Source: Actinokineospora xionganensis (GTDB lineage: Bacteria; Actinomycetota; Actinomycetes; Mycobacteriales; Pseudonocardiaceae). Taken from it: a stretch of DNA of 64,000 nt. Shown piece after piece: positions 8,090 through 15,608 of the stretch (its first letter is position 1; each line of letters starts with the position of its first letter). The notes under the pieces are model-generated. The model did not search any database. It was not told the origin of the DNA and saw nothing but the letters and a program-made list of their open reading frames with translations. The stretch lies in NCBI RefSeq assembly GCF_014323725.1, contig NZ_JABVED010000009.1, positions 186,001 through 250,000 on the forward strand. Direction: 5' to 3'. The translations under genes and the position numbers were made by a program.

Positions 8090-9115
8090 CATCCTCCCCT
8101 GGTTGAAATCAGGGGATTACAACTGCGACTACCCCACGAGGAAGAGGTCGTGTTGAGGTTCACGGTTCGCAGGCCCGCCCAACGGCGGGCCTCCCCGTGC
8201 AGCCACGGCATGCCCTGCGGCGTTACGGATATCGCACGCCGCGTTCACGTCAGCGTTGGCGACGAAGCCGCAGGATCGGCAGCGGAAGGCGGCTTCGTTC
8301 TCGCGCGCCTTCCGATCTGCGGCCCCACACGCCGAACAACTCTGACTGGTGTATCGCGGGTCGACCTTCACGACCCGACCTGGGGCCTTCTGCTCGAGTC
8401 GGGTGACCAACTGTCCCCATCCGTTGGCGAGGACGCCCTGGTTCAGGCCTGCCTTCTGCCGCACACCTCGACCGGGTGCGTCGGCCGTGCCTTTCGCCGA
8501 CCGGGTCATGTTGGTGATCTTCAAATGTTCGACGCCGATCACGTCGAACTCCCGGGCCGGCCGGGTGCCGATCTTCTCAACCCAGTCCTTGCGCCGGTCG
8601 GTTTCACGAGCCTTGAGTCGCGCGATCGCCGTCTTGACCTTGCCACGCCGGTTGGAGCCGCGTCGTGCCCGGGCGAGCTTGCGTCGCAGCCGCAGCAACC
8701 GCGCCTTTTCCGTGTCGCGGAGAGTGGGCGCGGACAACAGTTCCCCGGTGGACAACGCCGCCGACACCACTACACCGCGATCTACACCCACAACGTCGCC
8801 GATACCCGGTGCCGGAACGGGCTCGGGCGCAACGGGGAACGCCACATGCCAGCGGTCTGCCCGGTCGCGGGTGATGCTGTACGACTTCAACCACGGGTTC
8901 TCCGCCCGCGCCTCGGTCAGCCGGCGGGACTGCTCGACGAACCCCGGCGCTGTCTTGCGTCCAGGCTGCCAGTGGGCGAGTTGTTCCACGGCGAGGTTCC
9001 ACACGACTCAGGCATGCCCACAATGCTCAAGCAACGCCCGCTCCTGAGCGGGTGTCGGCTGGAGACGGAACCGACACATGTCGATCAACGTAGTGACCAG
9101 CACCGACAAAACCAG
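8090..9115 (-). mobile_element. IS605/IS607-type element carrying only tnpB
   Basis: The element contains one tnpB-like gene and no tnpA. Its right end on the plus strand is CATCCTCCCCTG...CAGGGG at 8090-8116, a CCCCTG/CAGGGG hairpin next to a GGAGGATGTCAA terminus read on the minus strand. That pattern is typical of the 3' end of actinobacterial tnpB elements, where the guide (omega) RNA is also encoded. The left end is not resolved. A TTGTCGGTGCTGGTCAC segment read on the minus strand near 9090-9112 resembles tnpB upstream regions, so 9115 is approximate. The element sits directly behind the universal stress protein gene. Confidence 0.65.
8129..9079 (-). pseudogene. tnpB: tnpB (RNA-guided endonuclease) with in-frame TGA
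   Basis: Read from ATG 9079 the frame encodes MCRFRLQPTPAQERALLEHC, the usual TnpB N-terminus, then reaches TGA at 9010-9008. The same frame continues without interruption to 8129. The stop replaces a position normally held by Arg before the VWNLAVEQ helix, so a CGA-to-TGA transition is the simplest explanation. Downstream the RuvC catalytic set is intact: Asp in GVDRGVVV, Glu in GVEHLKITNM and Asp in NADVNAACD. The zinc ribbon SCSACG...FRCRSCG is also present. Translation could restart at GTG 9004, giving 291 residues without the first 25. I call it a pseudogene, but activity from a restart or readthrough is not excluded. Confidence 0.75.
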
Positions 9116-9222
9116 GAGACCCCGGTGAGACCCGGCAGGCCACGGCAATCACGGACCTTGGCGAGCTACCCGCTCGTGATTCCTCTCATCCGTGAACACC
9201 GGACCACCATCGGGAGCACCAC

Positions 9223-10257
9223 GTGACCGAGGAGTTCGGGGCGGCGCAGCGGCAGGTCGAGGAGATCCTTCTCGGCGGCGAGCGCCGCTACACCCGTCAG
9301 CAGGTCCGCGAGAAGGCGGGCGTGCCGCTGGACCGCTCCGTCATGCTGTGGCGGGCACTCGGCTTCGCCACCGTCGGCGACGACGATGTGGTGTTCACCG
9401 ACAGCGATGTCGAGGCCCTGCGGGTCACGCAGGAACTCATGTTGGCGGGCATCATCGAGCCCGAGATGACCACCGCGACCGCGCGGATGCTCGGCCAGCA
9501 CCTTTCCCGGCTGGCCGAGTGGCAGGTCCACCTGATGACCGACATCCTCTCGGCGAACCCCGAGCTGGTCTCCGACGAGCGCCAGCTCGGCCGGTTCGTC
9601 GAGCGCCTGGTGCCCGACCTCGAACGCCTGCAGAACTACACCTGGCGCAGGCACCTGGCGGCCTACGCGGGCCGCGCGTTGGCCAGCCCGGGTGAGCAGT
9701 TGCAGGTGCGCAACGAGGTCGTCGGGTTCGCCGACATGGTCGGCTTCACCACGCTGACCCGCCGGGCCAACGAGGCCGAGCTGGTCACCATGGTCGACCG
9801 GTTCGACGCGATGACCGCGGAGATCGTCGCGGACAACCACGGCCGGATCGTGAAGATGCTCGGCGACGAGGTGCTGTACGTCGCCGACTCCCCGCAGCAG
9901 GGCGCGGAGATCGCGCTGCGGCTGCTGGAGGCCGCGGCGGCCGACCCGGATCTGCCCGCCCTGCGCGCGGGCATGGCCTACGGCCGCGTCCTCAACCGCT
10001 TCGGCGACGTCTACGGGTCGGTGGTCAACATCGCCGCCCGGCTCACCGGTGTCGCCCGCCCCGGCACGGTGATGATCGACCGCGCGCTGGCCGACGAGTT
10101 GAGCGGGGTCGAGGCGTACACCGTGCGCAGCCGCAGGCCGGTGTCGGTGCGCGGCTTCAGCAGGCTCAAGTGCGCGGTGCTGCGCCGCTCGGAGGAGTCG
10201 AAGGTGCCCACCATCGACCTCGTCCCCGACGGGCGTCCGCGCCGCAAACGCCGGTAA
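9223..10257 (+). CDS. Class III adenylate/guanylate cyclase with N-terminal regulatory domain
   Basis: The 344-residue protein has an N-terminal helical domain of about 150 residues and a C-terminal class III cyclase domain. The N-terminal part (RQQVREKAGVPLDRSVMLWRALGF) resembles the autoinhibitory region of the pH-sensing Mycobacterium cyclase Rv1264. The catalytic domain shows the first metal Asp in FADMVGFTTL, Lys and the second Asp in VKMLGDEVLY, and the Asn/Arg pair in GSVVNIAARLTGVARPG, so it should be active. The Lys suggests ATP as substrate. There is no membrane segment, so it is probably soluble. The start is GTG 9223. In mycobacteria cyclase genes also lie near nucS and the atp genes. 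The signal sensed is unknown. Confidence 0.88.
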   Translation: MTEEFGAAQRQVEEILLGGERRYTRQQVREKAGVPLDRSVMLWRALGFATVGDDDVVFTDSDVEALRVTQELMLAGIIEPEMTTATARMLGQHLSRLAEWQVHLMTDILSANPELVSDERQLGRFVERLVPDLERLQNYTWRRHLAAYAGRALASPGEQLQVRNEVVGFADMVGFTTLTRRANEAELVTMVDRFDAMTAEIVADNHGRIVKMLGDEVLYVADSPQQGAEIALRLLEAAAADPDLPALRAGMAYGRVLNRFGDVYGSVVNIAARLTGVARPGTVMIDRALADELSGVEAYTVRSRRPVSVRGFSRLKCAVLRRSEESKVPTIDLVPDGRPRRKRR

Positions 10258-10288
10258 CCGCGACGTCCCATGAGGACCGTGGCCCTGG

Positions 10289-11032
10289 CTAGCGCTTGGC
10301 CAGCCAGGGTGTGACCGCGCCCAGGAAAGCCCCCGGGGACTCGATCGACGGCAGGTGGCCGGTGTCGGGCAGCAGTTGCAGCTCGCCACCGGTCAGCTCC
10401 GCGAGCTCCTGCGCCACCGGCACCGGCATCAGCTTGTCGAGCGCACCATGCACGACGAGGGTGTCGACGCCCGCGGACCGCAGGGTGTCGCGTGAGTCCA
10501 TGCGGATCGCCATGGCACGTTGGGCCCACGCCACGGCGGCTGGGCTCTGCGACTCCATCTGCTCGCGCACCGTGCCCGCGTAGGCCTGGTCTGCCAGCAG
10601 CATCGGCAGCATCGTGTCGGCGAGCCAGGGCGCGGTCCCCTCGGCTTCGGCGCGCTCCGCCACCTTGAGCCGGTTGGCGGCGGCCTCCTCGGTGTCGGCG
10701 ACGGCCTTGGTGTCGACGAGCAGCAGCCCGGACACGCGCCGCGGCGCCGCCCGCAGCGCGGCCATGGCGCAGTAACCGCCCATGGAGCAGCCGCCGATCA
10801 CGGCGCGGTCGAGTCCGAGTTCGTCGAGCAGGGCCACGACATCCTGGCCGAGGGTCTCCACCGACGGCTCGGCGTCGCCCGCCTGCGTGCGGCCGAAGCC
10901 GCGCAGGTCGGGGGTGATCAGCCGGACGACTTCGGAGAGCGCCTCGCGGACCGGGTCCCACATACGCGAGTCCAGCGGGAACGCGTGGAGCAGGACGACA
11001 GGGGTGCCGGAGCCGGTATCGGTGAAGTGCAC
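10289..11032 (-). CDS. Alpha/beta hydrolase
   Basis: The 247-residue protein has the full alpha/beta-hydrolase layout. The oxyanion segment is LLHAFPLDSRMWDPV, the nucleophile elbow GGCSMGGYCA carries Ser, the acid is the Asp in VVHGALDKLMPV, and the His is in LPDTGHLPSIE. The family includes carboxylesterases, lactonases and 3-oxoadipate enol-lactonase-like enzymes; the substrate cannot be inferred. The start at GTG 11032 lies 16 bp after the stop of the upstream membrane-protein gene, so the two are probably co-transcribed. A short inverted repeat (10283-10290 with 10302-10309) overlaps the 3' end and may terminate transcription against the convergent cyclase gene. Confidence 0.88.
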   Translation of the reverse strand: MHFTDTGSGTPVVLLHAFPLDSRMWDPVREALSEVVRLITPDLRGFGRTQAGDAEPSVETLGQDVVALLDELGLDRAVIGGCSMGGYCAMAALRAAPRRVSGLLLVDTKAVADTEEAAANRLKVAERAEAEGTAPWLADTMLPMLLADQAYAGTVREQMESQSPAAVAWAQRAMAIRMDSRDTLRSAGVDTLVVHGALDKLMPVPVAQELAELTGGELQLLPDTGHLPSIESPGAFLGAVTPWLAKR

Positions 11033-11048
11033 GTCGCCATTGTGACCC

Positions 11049-11720
11049 TCAGAAGCGGCCTTCGCGGACCCGCCGCACCGCGTCCTCACCCGAGAGTTCG
11101 GCGCGCGCGTCCGGGTTGTCCAGGTAGAACTGCAGGGTGTGCAGGACGACGAGCTGGTCGAGGTCCATGCTCCGCATGGGCACCGCGCACGCGACGTCAC
11201 GGCCGAACTTGGCGGCCACCTTGCGCATCCGGGTGTCGGCCGCGACCGCGGAGATGAGGCCCAGGTAGTTCTGGGTCGGCCCGGTCCGCGACCGCCCGAT
11301 GCGCAGGCTCAGCGGACGGACCTCGGTGAGGTCCTGCCACGGCAGCCGGACCACCGGATGCACCCAAGTCAGCGCGATGTGGTCGGGGGTGAGCAGGATG
11401 CCCACCATCCGCTGCTTGCGCTTGAGCGCGAAAAACCCCGCGGCCAGCAGCAGGACACCGAGGATTCCGAGCACGACAGCGCCGACCGTGGGACCCACAC
11501 CGCCCCGGATGATCAGCAGCGCGGCGAGCCCGCCGAGGCCGAGTCCGAAGATGATCAAGATGATGCCCGCCGCGACTCTCGCCTGCCGGGCCGGGATCAG
11601 CAGACCGGTGACGCCGTCGAAAGTCGCCACGCACACGGCTCCCGTCGGGGTTCCGGAGGGCTGGGCGGATCCGTCCGCGGCACGCCAAGGCCGCGGACAC
11701 GGAAGCGAGCGGTCGTCCAT
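11049..11720 (-). CDS. Membrane protein with two N-terminal helices and a PH-like domain
   Basis: The protein has two adjacent hydrophobic helices, IILIIFGLGLGGLAALLII and GAVVLGILGVLLLAAGFFAL. They are followed by about 120 soluble residues including ITLTPDHIALTW-like beta strands and RLPWQDLTEVRPL, which resemble bacterial PH-like domains. No catalytic motif is visible. The ATG at 11720 gives 223 residues, but the first 30 are Pro/Ser-rich and GTG 11630, 9 bases after GGGAG, is an alternative. It probably forms an operon with the hydrolase that starts 16 bp downstream. Function unknown. Confidence 0.65.
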   Translation of the reverse strand: MDDRSLPCPRPWRAADGSAQPSGTPTGAVCVATFDGVTGLLIPARQARVAAGIILIIFGLGLGGLAALLIIRGGVGPTVGAVVLGILGVLLLAAGFFALKRKQRMVGILLTPDHIALTWVHPVVRLPWQDLTEVRPLSLRIGRSRTGPTQNYLGLISAVAADTRMRKVAAKFGRDVACAVPMRSMDLDQLVVLHTLQFYLDNPDARAELSGEDAVRRVREGRF

Positions 11721-11799
11721 GTGTCAATGCAAGCGCATACGAGGGCGTCACCGCCAGCCAAACCCGCAGCCCGACGGTGAAGTCGATCACCCAGTCGGG

Positions 11800-12102
11800 T
11801 CAGCGCCTGCGCGACGTCGGCCCGCGGCGGCCGCGTGCGGCCCAGCACGCCTGGTGCCAGTGTCGGCGGTCCTCCACCGAGCCGTAGTCGTCGGCGGGCC
11901 AGGTGACCACGTGGGCCATGCCGACGGGAATCTCGTGGTCGCATCCCGGGCAGCGGTACATCTTGGTCGCGTGTGCCCCGGGAACGTTGCGGACCAGCCA
12001 GTCGCCGTCGTGGGCGCTCTCGCGCCGCTGGGCGGCCAGCCCGCCGCTGAGCGGACGGGGATCGTCGCCGATGGCGTACTTGGGTCGGTTGCGGCGGGGC
12101 AC
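11800..12102 (-). CDS. Small conserved actinobacterial zinc-ribbon protein
   Basis: The 100-residue protein starts MPRRNRPK, an Arg-rich tail, and contains a conserved core. The core has RPLSGG, then W-V-R-NVPG and ATKMYRCPGCDHEIPVG with one CxxC pair, then HVVTWPADD and HWHQACW, whose His and Cys could complete a metal site. Relatives are widespread in actinobacteria and are often labelled ATP/GTP-binding without evidence; I see no P-loop. The start is GTG 12102, without a strong ribosome site. It is transcribed divergently from the fmdB-type gene. Metal binding is inferred from the cysteine and histidine pattern only. Confidence 0.7.
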   Translation of the reverse strand: MPRRNRPKYAIGDDPRPLSGGLAAQRRESAHDGDWLVRNVPGAHATKMYRCPGCDHEIPVGMAHVVTWPADDYGSVEDRRHWHQACWAARGRRGPTSRRR

Positions 12103-12175
12103 GGTGAAACTGTGACATGGCGCCTGGTGGCGCTGCTCGGTCGCCTTGATGGTGACGTTCCGTGGGAGGCAGAAT

Positions 12176-12394
12176 ATGCGGGTGCCCACTTATGAGTTCC
12201 GCTGCCGCGAGTGCGGATCGACCTTCGACGTGCGACGCCCGATGGCCGAGTCGTCCGACCCCGCCGCCTGCCCCGAGGGCCACGCCGACACGGTGAAGCT
12301 GCTCAAGATGGCAGGCCTCGCCGGATCCAACACCTCCGCCGCAACAGCACCCCAAGCTGGCGGAGGCTGCTGCGGCGGCGGTTGTTGCGGCTAG
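12176..12394 (+). CDS. FmdB-type zinc-ribbon protein
   Basis: This 72-residue protein begins MRVPTYEFRCRECGSTFDVR, the FmdB (CxxC_CxxC_SSSS) ribbon, with the second cysteine at AACPEGH. It ends in a Gly-Cys tail, GGGCCGGGCCG, typical of the family. The tail could bind metal or become disulfide-linked. These proteins are small putative regulators without a settled role. GGGAGGC six bases before ATG 12176 fixes the start; GTG 12182 is less well spaced. Short inverted copies of TGTGACATGGCG flank the gene (12111-12122 and 12426-12437). Confidence 0.88.
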   Translation: MRVPTYEFRCRECGSTFDVRRPMAESSDPAACPEGHADTVKLLKMAGLAGSNTSAATAPQAGGGCCGGGCCG

Positions 12395-12399
12395 TCAGT

Positions 12400-12439
12400 G
12401 CTGTGGCATGGCGCCTGCCGGCCGACGCCATGTCACAGC
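12400..12439. terminator. Bidirectional hairpin between convergent genes
   Basis: Arms 12400-12413 and 12426-12439 (GCTGTGGCATGGCG and CGCCATGTCACAGC) pair over 14 bp with one G-T position around a 12-base loop. It separates the fmdB-type gene from the dehydrogenase gene read from the other side and has a short T-rich tail. Confidence 0.65.
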
Positions 12440-12445
12440 GCGATT

Positions 12446-14221
12446 TTAGTAATCCCGGAAGCCCTTGCCGGTCTTGCGGCCCAAGCGGCCCGCGGTGACC
12501 AGGTGCTCCAGCAGCGGGGCCGGGGCGTAACCGGCCTCACGGAACTCGTTGTAGAGCGTGCGCTCGATGGCCAGCGACACGTCGAGGCCGACGACGTCGA
12601 GGAGTTCGAACGGGCCCATCGGAAGGCCACAGCCGACCTTCATCGCGCTGTCGATGTCGTCGGCGCCCGCGTAGTGCGCCTCCAGCATCTTGATCGCGTC
12701 GTTGAGGTACGGGAAGAGCAGGGCGTTGACGATGAAGCCCGCGCGGTCGCCGCAGTGGACCGGCTTCTTGCCGACCTTCTCGCAGATCGCGTGCGCGGTG
12801 GCGACGACGTCCTCGGCCGTGGAGATGGTCTCGACGATCTCGACCAGCTTCATGATCGGCGCGGGGTTGAAGAAGTGCAGGCCGACCACGTCGGCCGGGC
12901 GCGAGGTCGCCGCGGCGCACTCGATGACCGGCAGCGACGACGTGGTGGTGGCCAGGATCGCACCCGGCTTGAGCACCTCGTCGAGCGCGCCGAAAACCGC
13001 CTGCTTGATGGCGAGTTCCTCGGCGACGGCCTCGACCACGAGGTCGCAGTCGGCCAGTTCCTCGAACTCCACGGCCGGGCTGATGCGGCCGAGGATCGCG
13101 TCGCGCTCCTCCTCGGCGAGGCGGCCCTTGGCGACCTGGCGGTCGAGCGACTTGCGCACCTTGCCGATCGCCGCGGTCGCCTTGTCCGCGCTGCGGGCGC
13201 GGAGTACGACGTCGAAACCCTTGCGGGCGAAGACTTCGACGATCCCGGTGGCCATCGTGCCGGTGCCGACCACGCCGACCCGCTGGACGTCGCGAGTGGA
13301 CACCCCGGTGTCCCCGGCGGCGGCCGGGGTCTGGGCGTCGGCGACGACGTTGGGCGAGTCCGGGGCGTCGTAGGTGTAGAAGCCCTTGCCGGTCTTGCGG
13401 CCGAGCAGACCCGCGGTGATCATCTGCTTGAGGATCGGGGCGGGGGCGTGCAGCCGGTTGCGCGACTGCGCGTACATCGTCTCGAGGATCTCGTAGGCGG
13501 TGTCGAGGCCGATGAGGTCGAGCAGCGCCAGCGGGCCCATCGGGTAGCCGCAGCCGTAGCGCATGGCGGCGTCGAGGTCCTCGCGGGTGGCGTACTTCGT
13601 CTCGAACATCGACACGGCGTGGTTGAGGTAGCCGAAGAGCAGCGCGTTGGCGATGAAGCCCGCGCGGTCGCCCATGACGACCGGCTCCTTGCCCAGGCGC
13701 TCGGCGAAGGCGACGACGTCGGTGACCACGTCCGGCTCGGTCACCACGGTCTTGACGACCTCGGTGAGCTTGAGGACCGGCGCCGGGTTGAAGAAGTGCA
13801 GGCCGACGACCTTGCCCGGGCGGCCGGTGTGCACACCGATCTCGGTGATCGACAGCGACGAGGTGTTGGAGGCGAGGATGGTGTCCGGGCCGACGATGGT
13901 GTCCAGCTCGGCGAACACGCGCGCCTTGAGTTCGAGCGACTCCGGGATCGCCTCGATCACCAGGTCGGCGCCCGCGAGGTCGTTGAGCGACGTGCTGTAG
14001 GTGACCCGGCCCAGCAGCTCGTCGCGGGCGGCCTCGTCGAGCTTGCCCTTGGCGAGCGCGCGGCTCGTGGAGTGCTCGATGTGGCCGCGTCCGCGTTCGA
14101 TACCCGCGTCGTCGACCTCCACCGCGATCACCTGGACACCGGTCCTGGCCAGTACCTCGGCGATGCCCGCACCCATGGTCCCGAGCCCGACAACACCGAC
14201 GGTGGAGAACTCACGCGCCAC
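12446..14221 (-). CDS. Tandem 3-hydroxyacyl-CoA (3-hydroxybutyryl-CoA) dehydrogenase
   Basis: The 591-residue protein is two complete 3-hydroxyacyl-CoA dehydrogenases joined head to tail. Copy one has the NAD motif VGVVGLGTMGAGIAE near residue 10 and LHFFNPAPVLKL; copy two has VGVVGTGTMATGIVEVFA near residue 300 and LHFFNPAPIMKL. Both keep the GDRAGFI(A/V)NALLF segment and the C-terminal YPMGP or LPMGP helix start. The enzyme oxidises 3-hydroxyacyl-CoA to 3-oxoacyl-CoA, or runs in reverse towards 3-hydroxybutyryl-CoA in the ethylmalonyl-CoA route. A similar double-length protein is known in Streptomyces (SCO5385). The start at GTG 14221 has GGAGGT five bases upstream. A copy of the motif shared with ccr and the mutase begins 38 bp upstream. 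Confidence 0.94.
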   Translation of the reverse strand: MAREFSTVGVVGLGTMGAGIAEVLARTGVQVIAVEVDDAGIERGRGHIEHSTSRALAKGKLDEAARDELLGRVTYSTSLNDLAGADLVIEAIPESLELKARVFAELDTIVGPDTILASNTSSLSITEIGVHTGRPGKVVGLHFFNPAPVLKLTEVVKTVVTEPDVVTDVVAFAERLGKEPVVMGDRAGFIANALLFGYLNHAVSMFETKYATREDLDAAMRYGCGYPMGPLALLDLIGLDTAYEILETMYAQSRNRLHAPAPILKQMITAGLLGRKTGKGFYTYDAPDSPNVVADAQTPAAAGDTGVSTRDVQRVGVVGTGTMATGIVEVFARKGFDVVLRARSADKATAAIGKVRKSLDRQVAKGRLAEEERDAILGRISPAVEFEELADCDLVVEAVAEELAIKQAVFGALDEVLKPGAILATTTSSLPVIECAAATSRPADVVGLHFFNPAPIMKLVEIVETISTAEDVVATAHAICEKVGKKPVHCGDRAGFIVNALLFPYLNDAIKMLEAHYAGADDIDSAMKVGCGLPMGPFELLDVVGLDVSLAIERTLYNEFREAGYAPAPLLEHLVTAGRLGRKTGKGFRDY

Positions 14222-14258
14222 AGCTACCTCCGCAGTCACCGAAAAGCACAACAGATGC

Positions 14259-14272
14259 TACCTGTCAGTAAC
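14259..14272. promoter_or_regulatory. Putative operator upstream of the 3-hydroxyacyl-CoA dehydrogenase
   Basis: The site reads TACCTGTCAGTAAC on the plus strand and begins 38 bp upstream of the GTG start. It matches the ccr site at 11 of 14 positions and the mutase site at 12 of 14. The spacing to the start codon is almost the same as for the mutase gene (37 bp), which favours a functional site over a chance match. Confidence 0.5.
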
Positions 14273-14328
14273 ATCGTGTGCTGATGATGCCACGCGACCA
14301 GGGGATCGCCAGGTGAACTGCGCCACTC

Positions 14329-15003
14329 TCACCCGGGCGAGCTCTCCTCGAAACCGCGTTCGGCCAGGTCAGCCACCCTCCGCATGGCTTCGTCGGCTTC
14401 CGGCCCGGTGGCCGCCACGCGCACCCGGTCACCACCGGCCGCGCCGAGACCCATCAGACTGAGCACACTTCGCGCGTCCGCCGCGCGTCCGCCGAAAGTG
14501 ACCGTGACCTCGGCCTCCACCCCCGCCAGGGCCCGGGCGAGCAGGCCCGCGGGACGCGCGTGCAGGCCTACGTCGTTGGTGAGCAGGATTTCGACACCCT
14601 CAGTGGAGTCGGATTCGTCGGGTATCAGGTCGCCCATCGCGCCCGCGGCGGCGGAGAGCACCGCGTCGAGGTCCGCGCCACCCTGCGCGGCGGCGGCCGC
14701 GGCCACCGCGCCCTCCACCAGCGGCGCGTCGACGACGGCGGCGGAGTCGGGATCGCCGAGCATCTCGACGGCCAGGTCGGCGACCATCTTCGCGCTGCCG
14801 AGGTCGTAGAGCACGACCACGCCCGCGCCGCTCTGCGCGGCTTCGAGGGCCAGCGAGACCGCCTCGAAGTCGGTGCCGAGTTCGCCGTCGAGGCCGCCTG
14901 CGGTGGCGATGGTGACGTCAGGAGCCATCTGCGCGGCCACCTCGGCGACGCCCTCCGCCAACCGTTGGCTGTGCGAGACGATCACCAGTCCGACCCGGCT
15001 CAT
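14329..15003 (-). CDS. dhaM: Dihydroxyacetone kinase phosphotransferase subunit DhaM, fused to HPr
   Basis: The 224-residue protein has an N-terminal EIIA-mannose-like domain with the phospho-accepting His in VGLVIVSHSQRLAEGVAEVA. A C-terminal HPr domain follows, with its His in TNDVGLHARPAGLLARAL and the regulatory-site-like Ser in ADARSVLSLMGLGA. In PTS-dependent dihydroxyacetone kinases, DhaM receives phosphate from the PTS and rephosphorylates ADP bound to DhaL. Fusion to HPr means only enzyme I is needed upstream; none is in this window. The gene overlaps the end of dhaL by the ATGA arrangement, so it is the last gene of a dhaKLM operon. Confidence 0.94.
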   Translation of the reverse strand: MSRVGLVIVSHSQRLAEGVAEVAAQMAPDVTIATAGGLDGELGTDFEAVSLALEAAQSGAGVVVLYDLGSAKMVADLAVEMLGDPDSAAVVDAPLVEGAVAAAAAAQGGADLDAVLSAAAGAMGDLIPDESDSTEGVEILLTNDVGLHARPAGLLARALAGVEAEVTVTFGGRAADARSVLSLMGLGAAGGDRVRVAATGPEADEAMRRVADLAERGFEESSPG

Positions 15004-15608
15004 GTCGAATCCGCGAAGGAACGCAGCAGCAGAGCCGAGGACCGCGCACCCGGATCAAGGTGGCCCGCGCTGCGCTCCCCCAGGTAGGACGCGCGTCCCT
15101 TGCGCGCCACCAGCGGCACGGTCGACTCCGCGCCCGCCTCCGCGGCGTCGGCGGCGGCGCGCAGGACCTCGCCGACCGTCGACCCCTGGGCCTTCGCGGC
15201 GGGCACGAGCGCGTCGACCATCGTCTTGTCCCCCACCTCGGCCTTGCCTCGGGCGACGACACCGTCGACCGCCGCCCGCAACGCGGTCGAGATCAGCTCG
15301 GGGGTGAGTTCGGGGCCATCCCCGAGCGCGGTGGCCGCGCGCAGGAACGCCGTCCCGTAGAGCGGGCCCGCGGCTCCCCCGACCTTCGAGATCAGCGTGG
15401 TGGCGACCAGCTTGAGCACCGCCGCCGGAGTGTCCGGAGTGGACTCGTCGAGCCGGGCGACGACGAAGCCGAAACCGCGCTTGAGGTTCTCCCCGTGGTC
15501 GCCGTCGCCGATGGCCTGGTCGAGCCGGACGAGTTCGTCGCGGTGCTCGGTGATCACGGCTGCGGCCTCGCGGATGGCGGCGGCCACGGCGCCCGCGTCG
15601 CAGCCCAT
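15000..15608 (-). CDS. dhaL: Dihydroxyacetone kinase ADP-binding subunit DhaL
   Basis: The 202-residue helical subunit carries the nucleotide and Mg-binding loop LDQAIGDGDHGENLKRGF with its clustered Asp residues, and the family segments GGAAGPLYGTAFLRAA and VGDKTMVDAL. DhaL holds ADP permanently as a coenzyme that DhaM rephosphorylates, and transfers phosphate to dihydroxyacetone bound on DhaK. The ATG at 15608 overlaps the dhaK stop (TGATG), and its stop overlaps the dhaM start, so the three are translationally coupled. The length is normal for a separate DhaL. Confidence 0.95.
   Translation of the reverse strand: MGCDAGAVAAAIREAAAVITEHRDELVRLDQAIGDGDHGENLKRGFGFVVARLDESTPDTPAAVLKLVATTLISKVGGAAGPLYGTAFLRAATALGDGPELTPELISTALRAAVDGVVARGKAEVGDKTMVDALVPAAKAQGSTVGEVLRAAADAAEAGAESTVPLVARKGRASYLGERSAGHLDPGARSSALLLRSFADST

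Noticed and set aside
10289-10309. Inverted repeat at the hydrolase 3' end as an independent terminator entry
   Set aside because: It is only 8 bp, overlaps coding sequence and lacks a T-tract, so I mention it only under the gene.
12398-14284. A 628-codon plus-strand frame opposite the dehydrogenase gene
   Set aside because: It is the complement of a well-conserved tandem dehydrogenase and has no recognisable domain.
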